Positions 53,593-61,626 of a stretch of 64,000 nucleotides of DNA are shown here, piece by piece. Every line of letters begins with the position of its first letter. The first letter of the stretch is position 1. Both the position numbers and the translations under genes were made by a program. The stretch is from JAKALD01 sp963817785. Its GTDB lineage: Bacteria > Pseudomonadota > Gammaproteobacteria > Burkholderiales > SG8-39. Under the pieces are notes generated by a model. That model was not told the origin of the DNA and did no database searches. It saw only the letters and a list, made by a program, of their open reading frames with translations. The stretch lies in the NCBI GenBank assembly GCA_963817785.1, contig CAWFPL010000002.1, positions 372,001 through 436,000 of the forward strand, written 5' to 3'.

Positions 53593-54160
53593 TTTTCTTC
53601 GGTTCGAACCGGCCGCGCACCTGCTGGTGCAGGATCAGCTCGCCCGAATCGTTGTTGTATTCCATGCCGCGACCCGAGAGCGATCGGTCGTCCTCCGTGA
53701 TGGCCACCTCGCGGTCGGTCAGCACCAGCGACCCGCCGCGGGCAATGTGCAGAAAGCTCGTTTGCATGCGCGCTTCGGGCCGGCTCGGCGTCGCGTCGCG
53801 AACCAGCACCACGTGACCGTACAGGAACACTTCGTCGCCGTCCTGCGACAATGCGCCGCGATCGGCGGTCACCGTCATGCGCGGCTCGTTCGGCTTGCTC
53901 TGCACCACGTGCGGCGCCACCAGCTCGGTCGAGTCGTCGTCCGGGAAATGTACCATCTTGGCCGCCGAGAGCGTCGATTCGGCGATACCCCGCGTATCGA
54001 ATTTCTCGATGGTGAAGTCGTTGACGATGTAGTCGGGGTCGTGCCGGACCGGCTGCGCGGCCGGCGCCTGCTCGCGCACCGCGCGCTCGAGCCAGAAGCT
54101 GACCAGGGCGAGCGCGATCATGAGGAGCAGCGGGAACAGCCCGCTCGCCGAGATTTTCAT
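53585..54160 (-). CDS. lptC: LPS export protein LptC
   Basis: 191 residues with one N-terminal membrane anchor (SGLFPLLLMIALALVSFWLE) and a periplasmic OstA-like fold: PDYIVNDFTIEKFDTRGIAE, VTADRGALSQDGDEVFLYG, GRGMEYNNDSGELIL. ATG overlaps the kdsC stop (TCAT reading on plus), so translation is coupled. Receives LPS from LptBFG and passes it to LptA. Confidence 0.93.
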   Translation of the reverse strand: MKISASGLFPLLLMIALALVSFWLERAVREQAPAAQPVRHDPDYIVNDFTIEKFDTRGIAESTLSAAKMVHFPDDDSTELVAPHVVQSKPNEPRMTVTADRGALSQDGDEVFLYGHVVLVRDATPSRPEARMQTSFLHIARGGSLVLTDREVAITEDDRSLSGRGMEYNNDSGELILHQQVRGRFEPKKNG

Positions 54161-54693
54161 TGCAGGTATGGCGCACGGATCTCGTCCAGAGTTCCCTGCG
54201 CTTGCATGAGCAGCTCGCACACCTCGCGCACCGCGCCTGCACCGGCGGCAGCCGCGGCCTGGTAGTGCACGTGGCGGCGCACGAGCTCGGGCGCCTCGCG
54301 CGGCGCGCAGGCAAAGCCGCAGCGCCGCAGCACCGGCAGATCGACCAGCTCGTCACCCATGAAGCCCGCGGCCGCCGCCTGCAGCCCGAGCCGGGCGAGC
54401 AGCGCTTCGAACGCGGCCAGCTTGTCTTCGATGCCCTGCAGGACATGCGCCACGCCGAGGTCGGCGGCGCGCAGCGACGTCGCGCGCGAGCTGCGCCCGC
54501 TGAGCAGCGCCGTGGCCACGCCGCTCTTCGCGAGCATCTTCATGCCGTGCCCGTCGAAGCTGTGAAACACCTTCAGCTCCTCGCCGCCCGGCCCGTACCA
54601 CAGGCGTCCGTCGGTGAGCACGCCGTCGACGTCGAAGATCATGAGGCGCACGCGCCGAGCCCGCTCGAGCGCGTCCGACGACGCTCCGTCCAT
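54157..54693 (-). CDS. kdsC: 3-deoxy-D-manno-octulosonate 8-phosphate phosphatase
   Basis: 178 residues, HAD type. MIFDVDGVLTDGRLWYG has the nucleophile and acid/base Asp pair; FHSFDGHGMKMLAKSGV, TALLSGRSS, and GFMGDELVDLPVLRRCG follow. Dephosphorylates KDO8P in LPS inner-core synthesis. Four bases separate it from kdsD. Confidence 0.95.
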   Translation of the reverse strand: MDGASSDALERARRVRLMIFDVDGVLTDGRLWYGPGGEELKVFHSFDGHGMKMLAKSGVATALLSGRSSRATSLRAADLGVAHVLQGIEDKLAAFEALLARLGLQAAAAGFMGDELVDLPVLRRCGFACAPREAPELVRRHVHYQAAAAAGAGAVREVCELLMQAQGTLDEIRAPYLQ

Positions 54694-54697
54694 GCGC

Positions 54698-55708
54698 CTA
54701 GATCACCTTGGCACGGAACAGATCGTGCATGTTGAGCGCACCGGCCAGCTCGTGCGCAGCGTTTACCACCAGCAGCTGGTTGACCTTATGGAGCTCCATG
54801 ATCTGCACCGCCTCGACCGCGAGCGCCTCGGCGCGGATCACGCGGGGGTTCGGCGTCATCACGTCGGCGATGCGCGTGCCCTGGAAATCGGAAATTCTCT
54901 CGAGCGTCCTGCGCAGATCCCCGTCGGTGAAGATCCCCACCACGCGCCGGCGCTCGTCGAGGATCGCGGTCATGCCCATGCGGCCGCGCGACATTTCGAG
55001 CAGCGCCTCCTTGAGGGAGGCCGAGTCACGTACGGCGGGCGCGTCCGCGCCGCCGCGCATCACGTCGGTGACGTGCGTGAGCAGCCTGCGCCCGAGCGTG
55101 CCGCCGGGGTGCGAGCTCGCGAAGTCGTCGGCGGAGAAGCCGCGCGCGTCGAGCAGCGCGACGGCGAGCGCATCACCGAGCGCGAGCGCCGCGGTGGTGC
55201 TCGCCGTCGGCGACAGATTGAGCGGGCAGGCTTCCTGCGCCACGCCGGCATCCAGGTGCACGTCGGCCTCGCGCGCCAGGGTCGAGCGCACGTTGCCGGT
55301 GAGCGCGATCAGCCTGGCGCCCTGGCGCTTGACGAGCGGCACGATGCATAGCAGCTCCTCGCTCTCGCCCGAATGCGACAGCGCGATGAACACGTCCTCG
55401 GGACGCACCATGCCCAGGTCGCCGTGGCTGGCCTCCGCAGGATGCACGAAGTAGGCCGGCGTGCCGGTGCTGGCCATCGTCGAGGCGATCTTGCGTGCGA
55501 TGTGGCCCGACTTGCCGATGCCGCTCACCACCACGCGTCCCCTGCAGCCGAGGATCAGCGTTACCGCGTCGAGAAAGCTCTGGTCGAGCCGGGCAATGAG
55601 CGCGCGCACCGCGTCGGCTTCGATCGCGAGCACGCGGCGCGCGAGTTCAAGCGCCGCGGGCACGCCCGCGGCGTTTTCCTGTCCGGTAGGACGCGCCGCG
55701 CTTATCAT
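54698..55708 (-). CDS. kdsD: D-arabinose 5-phosphate isomerase
   Basis: 336 residues. SIS domain with VVVSGIGKSGHIARKIASTM, TPAYFVHPAEASHGDLGM and ALSHSGESEELL; then two CBS domains (VMRGGADAPAV..., IADVMTPNPRVIRAEAL). Converts ribulose 5-phosphate to arabinose 5-phosphate, the first step to KDO. Start at MISAARPTG; divergent from the antiporter gene with 43 bp between starts. Confidence 0.95.
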   Translation of the reverse strand: MISAARPTGQENAAGVPAALELARRVLAIEADAVRALIARLDQSFLDAVTLILGCRGRVVVSGIGKSGHIARKIASTMASTGTPAYFVHPAEASHGDLGMVRPEDVFIALSHSGESEELLCIVPLVKRQGARLIALTGNVRSTLAREADVHLDAGVAQEACPLNLSPTASTTAALALGDALAVALLDARGFSADDFASSHPGGTLGRRLLTHVTDVMRGGADAPAVRDSASLKEALLEMSRGRMGMTAILDERRRVVGIFTDGDLRRTLERISDFQGTRIADVMTPNPRVIRAEALAVEAVQIMELHKVNQLLVVNAAHELAGALNMHDLFRAKVI

Positions 55709-55751
55709 AGGCGCAAAGTATATCCCAAGCCCCTCTCTTTCCCTCCTGCGA

Positions 55752-57731
55752 ATGGACACGACGGGCGTCGCGCTTGTGCCGGTGCTGGTGCTGCTCGCGG
55801 GGGCGGTCCTGGCGGTGGTCGCGTGCAGGAGCCTGCAGCTGCCGCCGATCGTCGGCTACCTGGTTACGGGGCTCGTTCTGGGACCGCATGCCCTCGGCCT
55901 GATTCCCGACGACGAGGAGACGCGCCGGCTGGCCGAGTTCGGCGTCGTGTTCCTCATGTTCTCGATCGGGCTCGAGTTCAGCCTGCCCAAGCTGCGCGCG
56001 ATGCGGCGCGCGGTGCTCGGGCTCGGGTTCGCCCAGGTGGCCCTCAGCATCGCGCTGGTGGTCGGCGCCGCGCTGCTCCTCGGCGGCACGTGGCAGGCGG
56101 GGCTCGTGCTCGGCGGTGCCGCGGCGATGTCGTCGACGGCGATCGTCTCCAAGCTGCTCGCCGAGCGCTTCGAGCTCGACACGCCGCACGGGCGTGAGGT
56201 CGTCGCCGTGCTCCTGTTCCAGGACCTCGCGGTAGTGCCGCTGCTGATCCTGATCCCGGCGCTCGGCAGCCCGGCGCAGCAGATCGGGACGGCGCTCGCG
56301 CTCGCGCTCGGCAAAGCGCTCGTCGCGCTCGCGGTGCTGCTGCTTGCCGGGCCGTGGCTGGTGCGCCGCTGGTTCGGGGTGGTGGCGCGGCGGCGCTCGA
56401 CCGAGCTGTTCGTGCTGAACGTGCTGTTCATCACGCTGGCGCTCGCGTTCGTCACCGGCCTCGCCGGCCTGTCGCTCGCCCTCGGCGCGTTTCTCGCCGG
56501 CATGCTGATCGCCGAGACCGAGTACCGCTACCAGGTCGAGGAGGACATCAAACCGTTCCGCGACGTGCTCCTGGGGTTGTTCTTCGTCACCGTCGGCATG
56601 ATGCTCGACACGCGGCTCGTCCTCGGCAAGCTCTGGCTGGTGCTGCTGCTGCTGGCGCTGCTCACGGGCCTGAAGTTCGCGCTCGTCGGCCTCTTGTCGC
56701 GCGCGTTCGGCAGCCCCGCCGGCACCGCCTTGCGCACCGCGCTTACCCTGGCGCAGGGCGGGGAGTTCGGCTTCGTGCTGCTCGCGCAGGCCGCGGGCAC
56801 CGGGATCGTCCCGGACGCGATGCTGCAGGCGCTGCTCGCAGCCATGATCCTGTCGATGCTCGCCACTCCGTTCGTGATCGCGGCGAGCGACCGCATCGTG
56901 CTGCGGTTCTCCGGCTCGGAGTGGCTGCAGCGCTCGCTGGCGCTGCACCACGTCGCCGTTCAGTCCCTGGAAAGCGAGCGCCACGTCATCATTCTCGGCT
57001 ATGGGCGCAACGGGCAGAGGCTGGCCCGGCTGCTGGAGGCCGAAGGTGTGCGCTACGTCGCGCTCGACCTGGATCCCGAGCGCGTGCGCCAAGCTGCGCT
57101 CGCCGGCGATACGGTGGTGTTCGCCGACAGCGCGCGGCGCGAATCCCTGATGGCCGCCGGCATCGCGCGCGCGGCGGCGGTGGTGCTGACCTTCGCCGAC
57201 GCCGCCGCCGCGATCCGGGTGCTGGCGCACATCCACGCGCTCAATCCCGCCGTGCCGGTCATCGTGCGCGCGCGCGAGGAGTCCGACATCGAGCCGCTCA
57301 CCGCAGCGGGCGCCTCCGAGGTGGTCCCCGAGGCGCTCGAATCCGGGCTCATGCTCGCCTCGCACACCCTGGTCTGGGTCGGGGTGCCGCTCAACCGCGT
57401 GGTGCGCCGCCTGCGCGCCGTGCGCGACCAGCACTACGGCTTGCTGCGCGGGCTATTCCATGGCGCGGGCGACGAGGCCGTAACCGTGGACGCGGCGCAA
57501 CCGCGCCTGCGCGCGGTGACCCTTGGCGGCAGCGCCTACGCGATCGGCAAACCGCCCGCTGAATTGCGCCTGGAGGAAATCGGCGTGGAGCTGAAGCTGG
57601 TGCGCCGCCCGGGCGAGTCGGCGAAGCTCGCGCCTGGCGAGATTGCGTCGCTCAGGGAAGGCGACGTGGTGGTGCTGCTCGGGGTGCCGGAGCTGCTGTC
57701 GGCGGCGGAGGCGCGGCTGCTGCGGGGATGA
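55752..57731 (+). CDS. Monovalent cation:proton antiporter, CPA2 (KefB/KefC type)
   Basis: 659 residues. About twelve helices to residue 385, with LPPIVGYLVTGLVLGPHALG, FGVVFLMFSIGLEFSLPKL, AAAMSSTAIVSKLLAERFEL and LFQDLAVVPLLIL. A TrkA-N Rossmann domain follows (VIILGYGRNGQRLARLLEAE, about 415), then a TrkA-C domain (about 570-655). Probably potassium efflux, ligand-gated through the NAD-binding domain. No KefF/KefG-type ancillary gene is adjacent. Confidence 0.92.
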   Translation: MDTTGVALVPVLVLLAGAVLAVVACRSLQLPPIVGYLVTGLVLGPHALGLIPDDEETRRLAEFGVVFLMFSIGLEFSLPKLRAMRRAVLGLGFAQVALSIALVVGAALLLGGTWQAGLVLGGAAAMSSTAIVSKLLAERFELDTPHGREVVAVLLFQDLAVVPLLILIPALGSPAQQIGTALALALGKALVALAVLLLAGPWLVRRWFGVVARRRSTELFVLNVLFITLALAFVTGLAGLSLALGAFLAGMLIAETEYRYQVEEDIKPFRDVLLGLFFVTVGMMLDTRLVLGKLWLVLLLLALLTGLKFALVGLLSRAFGSPAGTALRTALTLAQGGEFGFVLLAQAAGTGIVPDAMLQALLAAMILSMLATPFVIAASDRIVLRFSGSEWLQRSLALHHVAVQSLESERHVIILGYGRNGQRLARLLEAEGVRYVALDLDPERVRQAALAGDTVVFADSARRESLMAAGIARAAAVVLTFADAAAAIRVLAHIHALNPAVPVIVRAREESDIEPLTAAGASEVVPEALESGLMLASHTLVWVGVPLNRVVRRLRAVRDQHYGLLRGLFHGAGDEAVTVDAAQPRLRAVTLGGSAYAIGKPPAELRLEEIGVELKLVRRPGESAKLAPGEIASLREGDVVVLLGVPELLSAAEARLLRG

Positions 57732-57759
57732 ACGGGCCGAGCGGCTCGAAGCGAACCGC

Positions 57760-58266
57760 CTACTCGCGGCGTTCCGACTTTGTCCTCTGCTTGGCAGTTA
57801 CCTTGGCCGCAGCGGAGGTTTCGACAAGCTCGGGCTTGTTGTTCCTGATCCAGGCAACCAAGTTGTCGAGCAGATGCTCAACCGACAGCGTAACTGCTTT
57901 CACCTCGTCCTCCGATGGATCGAAGTCCGCCTCATAGAGTCCGATCGAGCGTTTCTTGCGGTATTCGTCGAGCGTGCGGATTTCGGCGGGATCGATGCCG
58001 ATCGATTTCGGAAGAAGTTGGATCGCGACCCGCTGGTGGCCGGCTTCCGAGGTGGTCCGATAGCCGTTGGCGCGCAGCGCCGCCACGGCGGTCTGCAGGA
58101 GGGCTTCGAAAGCGAGATCGAAGCGGCTGTCGAGGCTGTTGCTCGAATTCTTGCTGTCCGCGATCCTGCGCCTGATCTTGGCGAAGTAGCGCGCCATCTC
58201 TTCCTTGCTCGTCCCGGCCTTGTCCAGGCCGCGACCCAGCATGTTATCGAGGGTCACTTGCATCAC
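57760..58266 (-). CDS. HEPN-like protein paired with an HTH-nucleotidyltransferase
   Basis: 168 residues, mostly helical. The N-terminal half (RYFAKIRRRIADSKNSSNSL, ALLQTAVAALRANGYRTT) and the motif region LDEYRKKRSIGLYE resemble small HEPN proteins, where a conserved Arg...(His/Tyr) pair lies between two helices; the strict RX4-6H is not visible, only RKKRSIGLY. It overlaps the upstream nucleotidyltransferase gene by 23 bp, the usual HEPN-MNT toxin-antitoxin layout. A toxin or RNase role is inferred only from that. ATG at 58263 is an alternative start. Confidence 0.55.
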   Translation of the reverse strand: MMQVTLDNMLGRGLDKAGTSKEEMARYFAKIRRRIADSKNSSNSLDSRFDLAFEALLQTAVAALRANGYRTTSEAGHQRVAIQLLPKSIGIDPAEIRTLDEYRKKRSIGLYEADFDPSEDEVKAVTLSVEHLLDNLVAWIRNNKPELVETSAAAKVTAKQRTKSERRE

Positions 58267-58831
58267 CGATCAGCATGATTCTCGGACCGCGCATGACCGA
58301 GGTCAGGAAACGGTCGTCGCGTTTCAAGCGCGTCGTAAACTCCTTTTCCGAGAACAGGCGCGGGCTGACCTCCCGGCCGATTTTTTCCTCGACGGGCCCG
58401 AGCAGCTTCATGAGCTCGCCGAAGGTGATGGCACCCACCACGAGCACGTCGAGATCGCTGCGGGACGTGCTGCTGCCCTTGGCGATCGAGCCGTAGATGA
58501 ACGCGAGCCGGATGCGAGGCCCCGCCGGCTCAAGCGCTTTCCTCACCAATTCCTCGATCCCGCTCGTCTTTTCGACGATGGAACGCAGCTCCGCGAAGAT
58601 CGGCGAGGCCGCGTTCGCGCGGTAAGTCACCAAGCCGTTTTGTTCGCTGCGCCGCACGAGGTCTGCCTCGACCAGCTGCCTCAGCTCGTGCTGCACGGAG
58701 CCCGAGCTGATCTCGACCAGGCGCGAGATCTCGCGCAAGCGGAATTCGCGCCCCGGCTCGAGGAAGAGCTTCGCGAGAACCGCTTGCCGCGTCTTTCCGA
58801 ACAGGGTGTCGGCGATGCGTTCCATGTGCAC
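58244..58831 (-). CDS. Winged-helix/MNT nucleotidyltransferase fusion (putative antitoxin and autoregulator)
   Basis: 195 residues. N-terminal winged HTH (about 1-85): RQAVLAKLFLEPGREFRLRE then ISRLVEISSGSVQHELRQLV and a wing SEQNGLVTYRAN. C-terminal minimal nucleotidyltransferase with FIYGSIAKGSSTSRSDLDVL (GSxxxGxxxxxSDxD core) intact. Family members of this kind can AMPylate or bind a HEPN partner. The HTH likely binds the palindrome immediately upstream of its own start. ATG at 58825 (MERIADT) is also possible. Confidence 0.8.
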   Translation of the reverse strand: MHMERIADTLFGKTRQAVLAKLFLEPGREFRLREISRLVEISSGSVQHELRQLVEADLVRRSEQNGLVTYRANAASPIFAELRSIVEKTSGIEELVRKALEPAGPRIRLAFIYGSIAKGSSTSRSDLDVLVVGAITFGELMKLLGPVEEKIGREVSPRLFSEKEFTTRLKRDDRFLTSVMRGPRIMLIGDASDPR

Positions 58832-58834
58832 TGG

Positions 58835-58858
58835 ATGTTAGTGCAAATGTACTAACAT
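58835..58858. promoter_or_regulatory. Palindromic operator upstream of the nucleotidyltransferase gene
   Basis: ATGTTAGT-(8 bp)-ACTAACAT, perfect 8-bp arms, three bases upstream of the 58831 start. The TTAGTGCA unit recurs in direct orientation just around it (TTAGTGCA at 58838 and TTTAGTGCA at about 58858). Placement indicates autorepression by the encoded winged-helix protein. Confidence 0.75.
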
Positions 58859-59052
58859 TTAGTGCATGCGGCAAGCTTTACGGTGCCAGGCGAATCGGCC
58901 GGGTCTTGCCGCCGCCTTCGCGGGCGTACAACCCGGCGCCGTCAGTCGGCTCCCGGTCGGCGTAAGGACTGAGCGAAAAGATCACTTATCGCGGCGCGGG
59001 CCCGGGCGATGGATTCGGCCGCCGGGATCAACCTAGTACGGTGACACGTTAA

Positions 59053-59739
59053 TTACGCAACATAGTGATGGCCGAGCTTTCGATCCGCATCTTGGCGCGT
59101 AAAGGTCCAGTCGATGCCGCGCCCCTCGGCGTTACGTCGGCGCTCCCAGGCGTTGAGCTCGCGCCGCGCGCAGGCTCGGTCCATCAGCCGCCGCCCGAGG
59201 CATTGACGCTCCAGGATACTGATCTCGATCTCCGCCATGTTCAGCCAACTGGCATGCTTGGGCGTGTGGTGAAACTGCACGCGTCGCAACAGGGCGTGAG
59301 CGGCCGAGCGGCCCAGGACCTCCTCGAAGCACGAACGGAAGTGGGTATTGAGGTTGTCCAGAACCAAATGGACCTTCTGGGCCGAGGCGTAGGTGCGTTC
59401 CAGCAGTTGGCGCACGAAGCCCACGAACTCGGGCTTGGTTCGGCGCTCGGTCACCTCGATCGTGCGACGCCCTGCCTTGGGTTCGACCGCCACGAACACG
59501 TTGCAGGTGCCTTGGCGCACGTATTCGTAATCGCATTTGCCCGGTCTGCCGGGCTTCATGGGCAGCGGCGCTCGGCTGTCTCGGATCAATTGCTTGCTCT
59601 TCTCGTCGATGCAGATCACGGGCTCGCGCGCGCGATAGGGCTGCGCATAGAGCTCGAGCACGTCGTACATGCGTCGACGGTACTCCTCGGTCAACACCCC
59701 GATGCACCACATCAGCTTGCGCCAGGGCTTGAGGCGGTT
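59053..59739 (-). CDS. IS630-family transposase, OrfB part (DDE domain)
   Basis: About 229 codons read from the -1 frame after the slippery site. Contains the DDE triad: VICIDEKSKQLI, VHLVLDNLNTHFRS and LNMAEIEISILE. From the slip site it reads NRLKPWRKLMWCIGVLTEEY, continuous with IS630 homologues. An ATG at 59712 could start a shorter product that keeps the whole DDE core. Confidence 0.88.
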   Translation of the reverse strand, partial: NRLKPWRKLMWCIGVLTEEYRRRMYDVLELYAQPYRAREPVICIDEKSKQLIRDSRAPLPMKPGRPGKCDYEYVRQGTCNVFVAVEPKAGRRTIEVTERRTKPEFVGFVRQLLERTYASAQKVHLVLDNLNTHFRSCFEEVLGRSAAHALLRRVQFHHTPKHASWLNMAEIEISILERQCLGRRLMDRACARRELNAWERRRNAEGRGIDWTFTRQDADRKLGHHYVA

Positions 59740-60155
59740 TTTTTTAGCAGCCGGCGCACGCTCTCGCGACTGATCCGGCGCATCTGCGGGTGGCGGCGCG
59801 CCGCCCGGGTCAGCAACGCCACCGTCCAGCGTTTGGCCCCCTGGGGCGGTGAGGAGCAGGCCAAGGCGGCCACTTCGGCCAGCGCCTCGGCTCGGTACTG
59901 CTGGGGTTTGCCCGGGCGCGCCACATCGCGCAGCGCAAAGTCCAAGCCCCCCTCCAAGTATGCCGCCCGGGTGCGCCAGATCGCGGTACGGCCCACCCCG
60001 AGCACCTCCATGATCTGGCGCTCGGGCACGTTTCGATCCAAGGCCGCAAGGATGTGGGCGCGGTTGAACTCGCGCGCCCTGTGTGCACCCTTGGATCGGA
60101 ACTGCTGCACCGCTTCACGCTCCCGCTTGCTCAAGGTCAGCTCGGTTTGGTGCAT
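59712..60155 (-). CDS. IS630-family transposase, OrfA part (HTH domain)
   Basis: 147 residues. MHQTELTLSKREREAVQQF begins; a paired HTH (ILAALDRNVPERQIMEVLGV then GRTAIWRTRAAYLEGG) binds the IS ends. It ends MRRISRESVRRLLKKTASSP GAS shortly after the A8 run at 59738-59745; -1 slippage at A-AAA-AAA there joins it to OrfB. Confidence 0.85.
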   Translation of the reverse strand: MHQTELTLSKREREAVQQFRSKGAHRAREFNRAHILAALDRNVPERQIMEVLGVGRTAIWRTRAAYLEGGLDFALRDVARPGKPQQYRAEALAEVAALACSSPPQGAKRWTVALLTRAARRHPQMRRISRESVRRLLKKTASSPGAS

Positions 60156-60327
60156 CGCCCATGCTCCTCGTTCGGTGGGGATGCGCTATGATACTATGTT
60201 CCGTAATTAACGTGTCTGCGTACTAGAGGGGTAGCGATCATACCGGTCCGTCGCGCGCGCATCATGCAAGCGCCCGCAGCGCGCTACCCGGATACGGTCA
60301 AGCGTCTGGCGGCGGTGTAGGCTGGAG

Positions 60328-60390
60328 AAGCTCTGCCCGAGCTGCTCGCCGCGGCCGAGGCGCGGCTGCTGCGGGCCGAACGCTCTGTCG
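60328..60390 (+). repeat. Fragment resembling the 3' end of the antiporter gene
   Basis: Reads ALPELLAAAEARLLRAE, close to the C-terminus of the antiporter at 57686-57731 (VPELLSAAEARLLRG). The run GAGGCGCGGCTGCTGCGGG is identical. It is preceded by an in-frame stop. A possible duplication or second antiporter remnant to the right of the IS630 element. Confidence 0.45.
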
Positions 60391-60414
60391 GCGCCACCCC
60401 GAAAGTCGCGTGTC

Positions 60415-61557
60415 CTACGGCATCACCTCGCAAAACTCGTAGACCTCGGCATCGGCGAGCTTCTTCCTCACCGGCAGAGGACTCTCGGCGAACCAACGCC
60501 GGGGATCGTGGCGATCAACCTCCTCGCCGAGAAATCTGATCAGCTCGCACGTAGGCTCGGTGACCCGTTTTCTCCACGCCTCGTCGTTCTTGACGTATGC
60601 AAGGTGCAAGTTCTTCATGCAGTTCCCCCTGCAGAAGTGGTAGGCCTCGCAGCTCTTGCACGGCATCGCGGGATGCGGCTGCAAAGCGCTTTTCCGGACC
60701 CAGTTCGCGACCACATCGCCTTGCTGCAGCTCCGCGGAATAGAGCAGATCCGGACAGGGATAGATCTTTCCGTCCGGCATCACGTTGAGCAGGTTCGTCG
60801 ACACCCTGCACTGCGTGAGCCCCGCGGACAATTCGTTGATCCGTGACGGAGTGACCTTGTTCCTGACGATTCCCATGATCGGCACGATGGGGTAGAGCGC
60901 GTCGCCGGAGAAGAACCTCGCGACGAGCTTCGCAAGAACGCGCTTCTTCTTTCTCACCGACTGCGCGGAATACGCGGCCGCATCCTGGGCAAACTGGAAA
61001 TACACGTAGTCAAATGCCCGGGCCAATTCGTCGAGATCCTCGAACGTCGTCTCGCCGCTCCACCACGTGACCCGTGCGGTGAGCGTCCCGAACGTTCGCG
61101 GGCGGATCGCGGCGACGTTTTCCACGACCTTCCTGTAGACGCCTTTGCCGCGAAAGCCGTCGGTAACGTCCTCGCCACCGTCCACCGACACCATGATGTT
61201 GGACAGGCGGCGCAGCAGCGTTTCGGGAACGCGATGAAGCAGCGTCCCGTTGGTCTGAAGATTGAAGCGCTGGCTGGGGAAGCGTTCCATCAGCTCCAGA
61301 GCGAACTCAGTGTTCAACGTCGGCTCGCCTCCGTACAGGGTGATATAGACCTCCTTGTCGCCGAGATGCGTCCTGACAAAGGTTTCCAGCTGCTCGGCCG
61401 AGTAGGCAGCGTGCCTTTGCGAGCCGAGAACCTCGCCGACGCCCAAGGAGCAGTAACTGCATCGGAGGTTGCACTTCAACGTCGTGAGCAACTGCAGCTC
61501 GACGCGGTTGCCGACGATGGCAGGTTTCTCCGGTCTGATCGTGTTCAAAGGCTCCAT
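60415..61557 (-). CDS. Radical SAM protein with SPASM-type C-terminal domain
   Basis: 380 residues. Radical SAM cluster in TTLKCNLRCSYCSLG (CxxxCxxC, about 29-36); YITLYGGEPTLN and FNLQTNGTLL follow. The C-terminal SPASM cysteines are CRVSTNLLNVMPDGKIYPCP, then CKSCEAYHFCRGNC and a last Cys in EPTCELI, enough for auxiliary 4Fe-4S clusters. Such enzymes mature peptides or act as sulfatase/anaerobic modifiers. It lies 69 bp downstream of nrdG on the same strand. No obvious precursor peptide gene is adjacent. Confidence 0.85.
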   Translation of the reverse strand: MEPLNTIRPEKPAIVGNRVELQLLTTLKCNLRCSYCSLGVGEVLGSQRHAAYSAEQLETFVRTHLGDKEVYITLYGGEPTLNTEFALELMERFPSQRFNLQTNGTLLHRVPETLLRRLSNIMVSVDGGEDVTDGFRGKGVYRKVVENVAAIRPRTFGTLTARVTWWSGETTFEDLDELARAFDYVYFQFAQDAAAYSAQSVRKKKRVLAKLVARFFSGDALYPIVPIMGIVRNKVTPSRINELSAGLTQCRVSTNLLNVMPDGKIYPCPDLLYSAELQQGDVVANWVRKSALQPHPAMPCKSCEAYHFCRGNCMKNLHLAYVKNDEAWRKRVTEPTCELIRFLGEEVDRHDPRRWFAESPLPVRKKLADAEVYEFCEVMP

Positions 61558-61626
61558 CTCCGACCTTTCAAGCTCGTTTGCCGCGCCCTTCAGCGACTGA
61601 ATTTCTGGGAAGCGTGCGCGCCCCGC

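Larger units (their letters stand above)
59033..60226 (-). mobile_element. IS630-family insertion sequence
   Basis: About 1.19 kb with inverted ends: 59033-59057 (CTAGTACGGTGACACGTTAA...) matches the reverse complement of 60202-60226 with two mismatches in 25. The outer CTAG on both sides fits the TA-containing target of IS630/Tc1-type elements. Two overlapping transposase frames lie inside, joined by a slippery A8 run. Confidence 0.88.

Noticed and set aside
52618..53700. A 360-codon plus-strand frame across lptB/lptA
   Set aside because: Antisense shadow of the well-supported lpt genes.
59712..60155. Treating the IS630 transposase as two pseudogene pieces
   Set aside because: The A8 slip site at the junction and intact inverted ends fit normal programmed frameshifting rather than decay.
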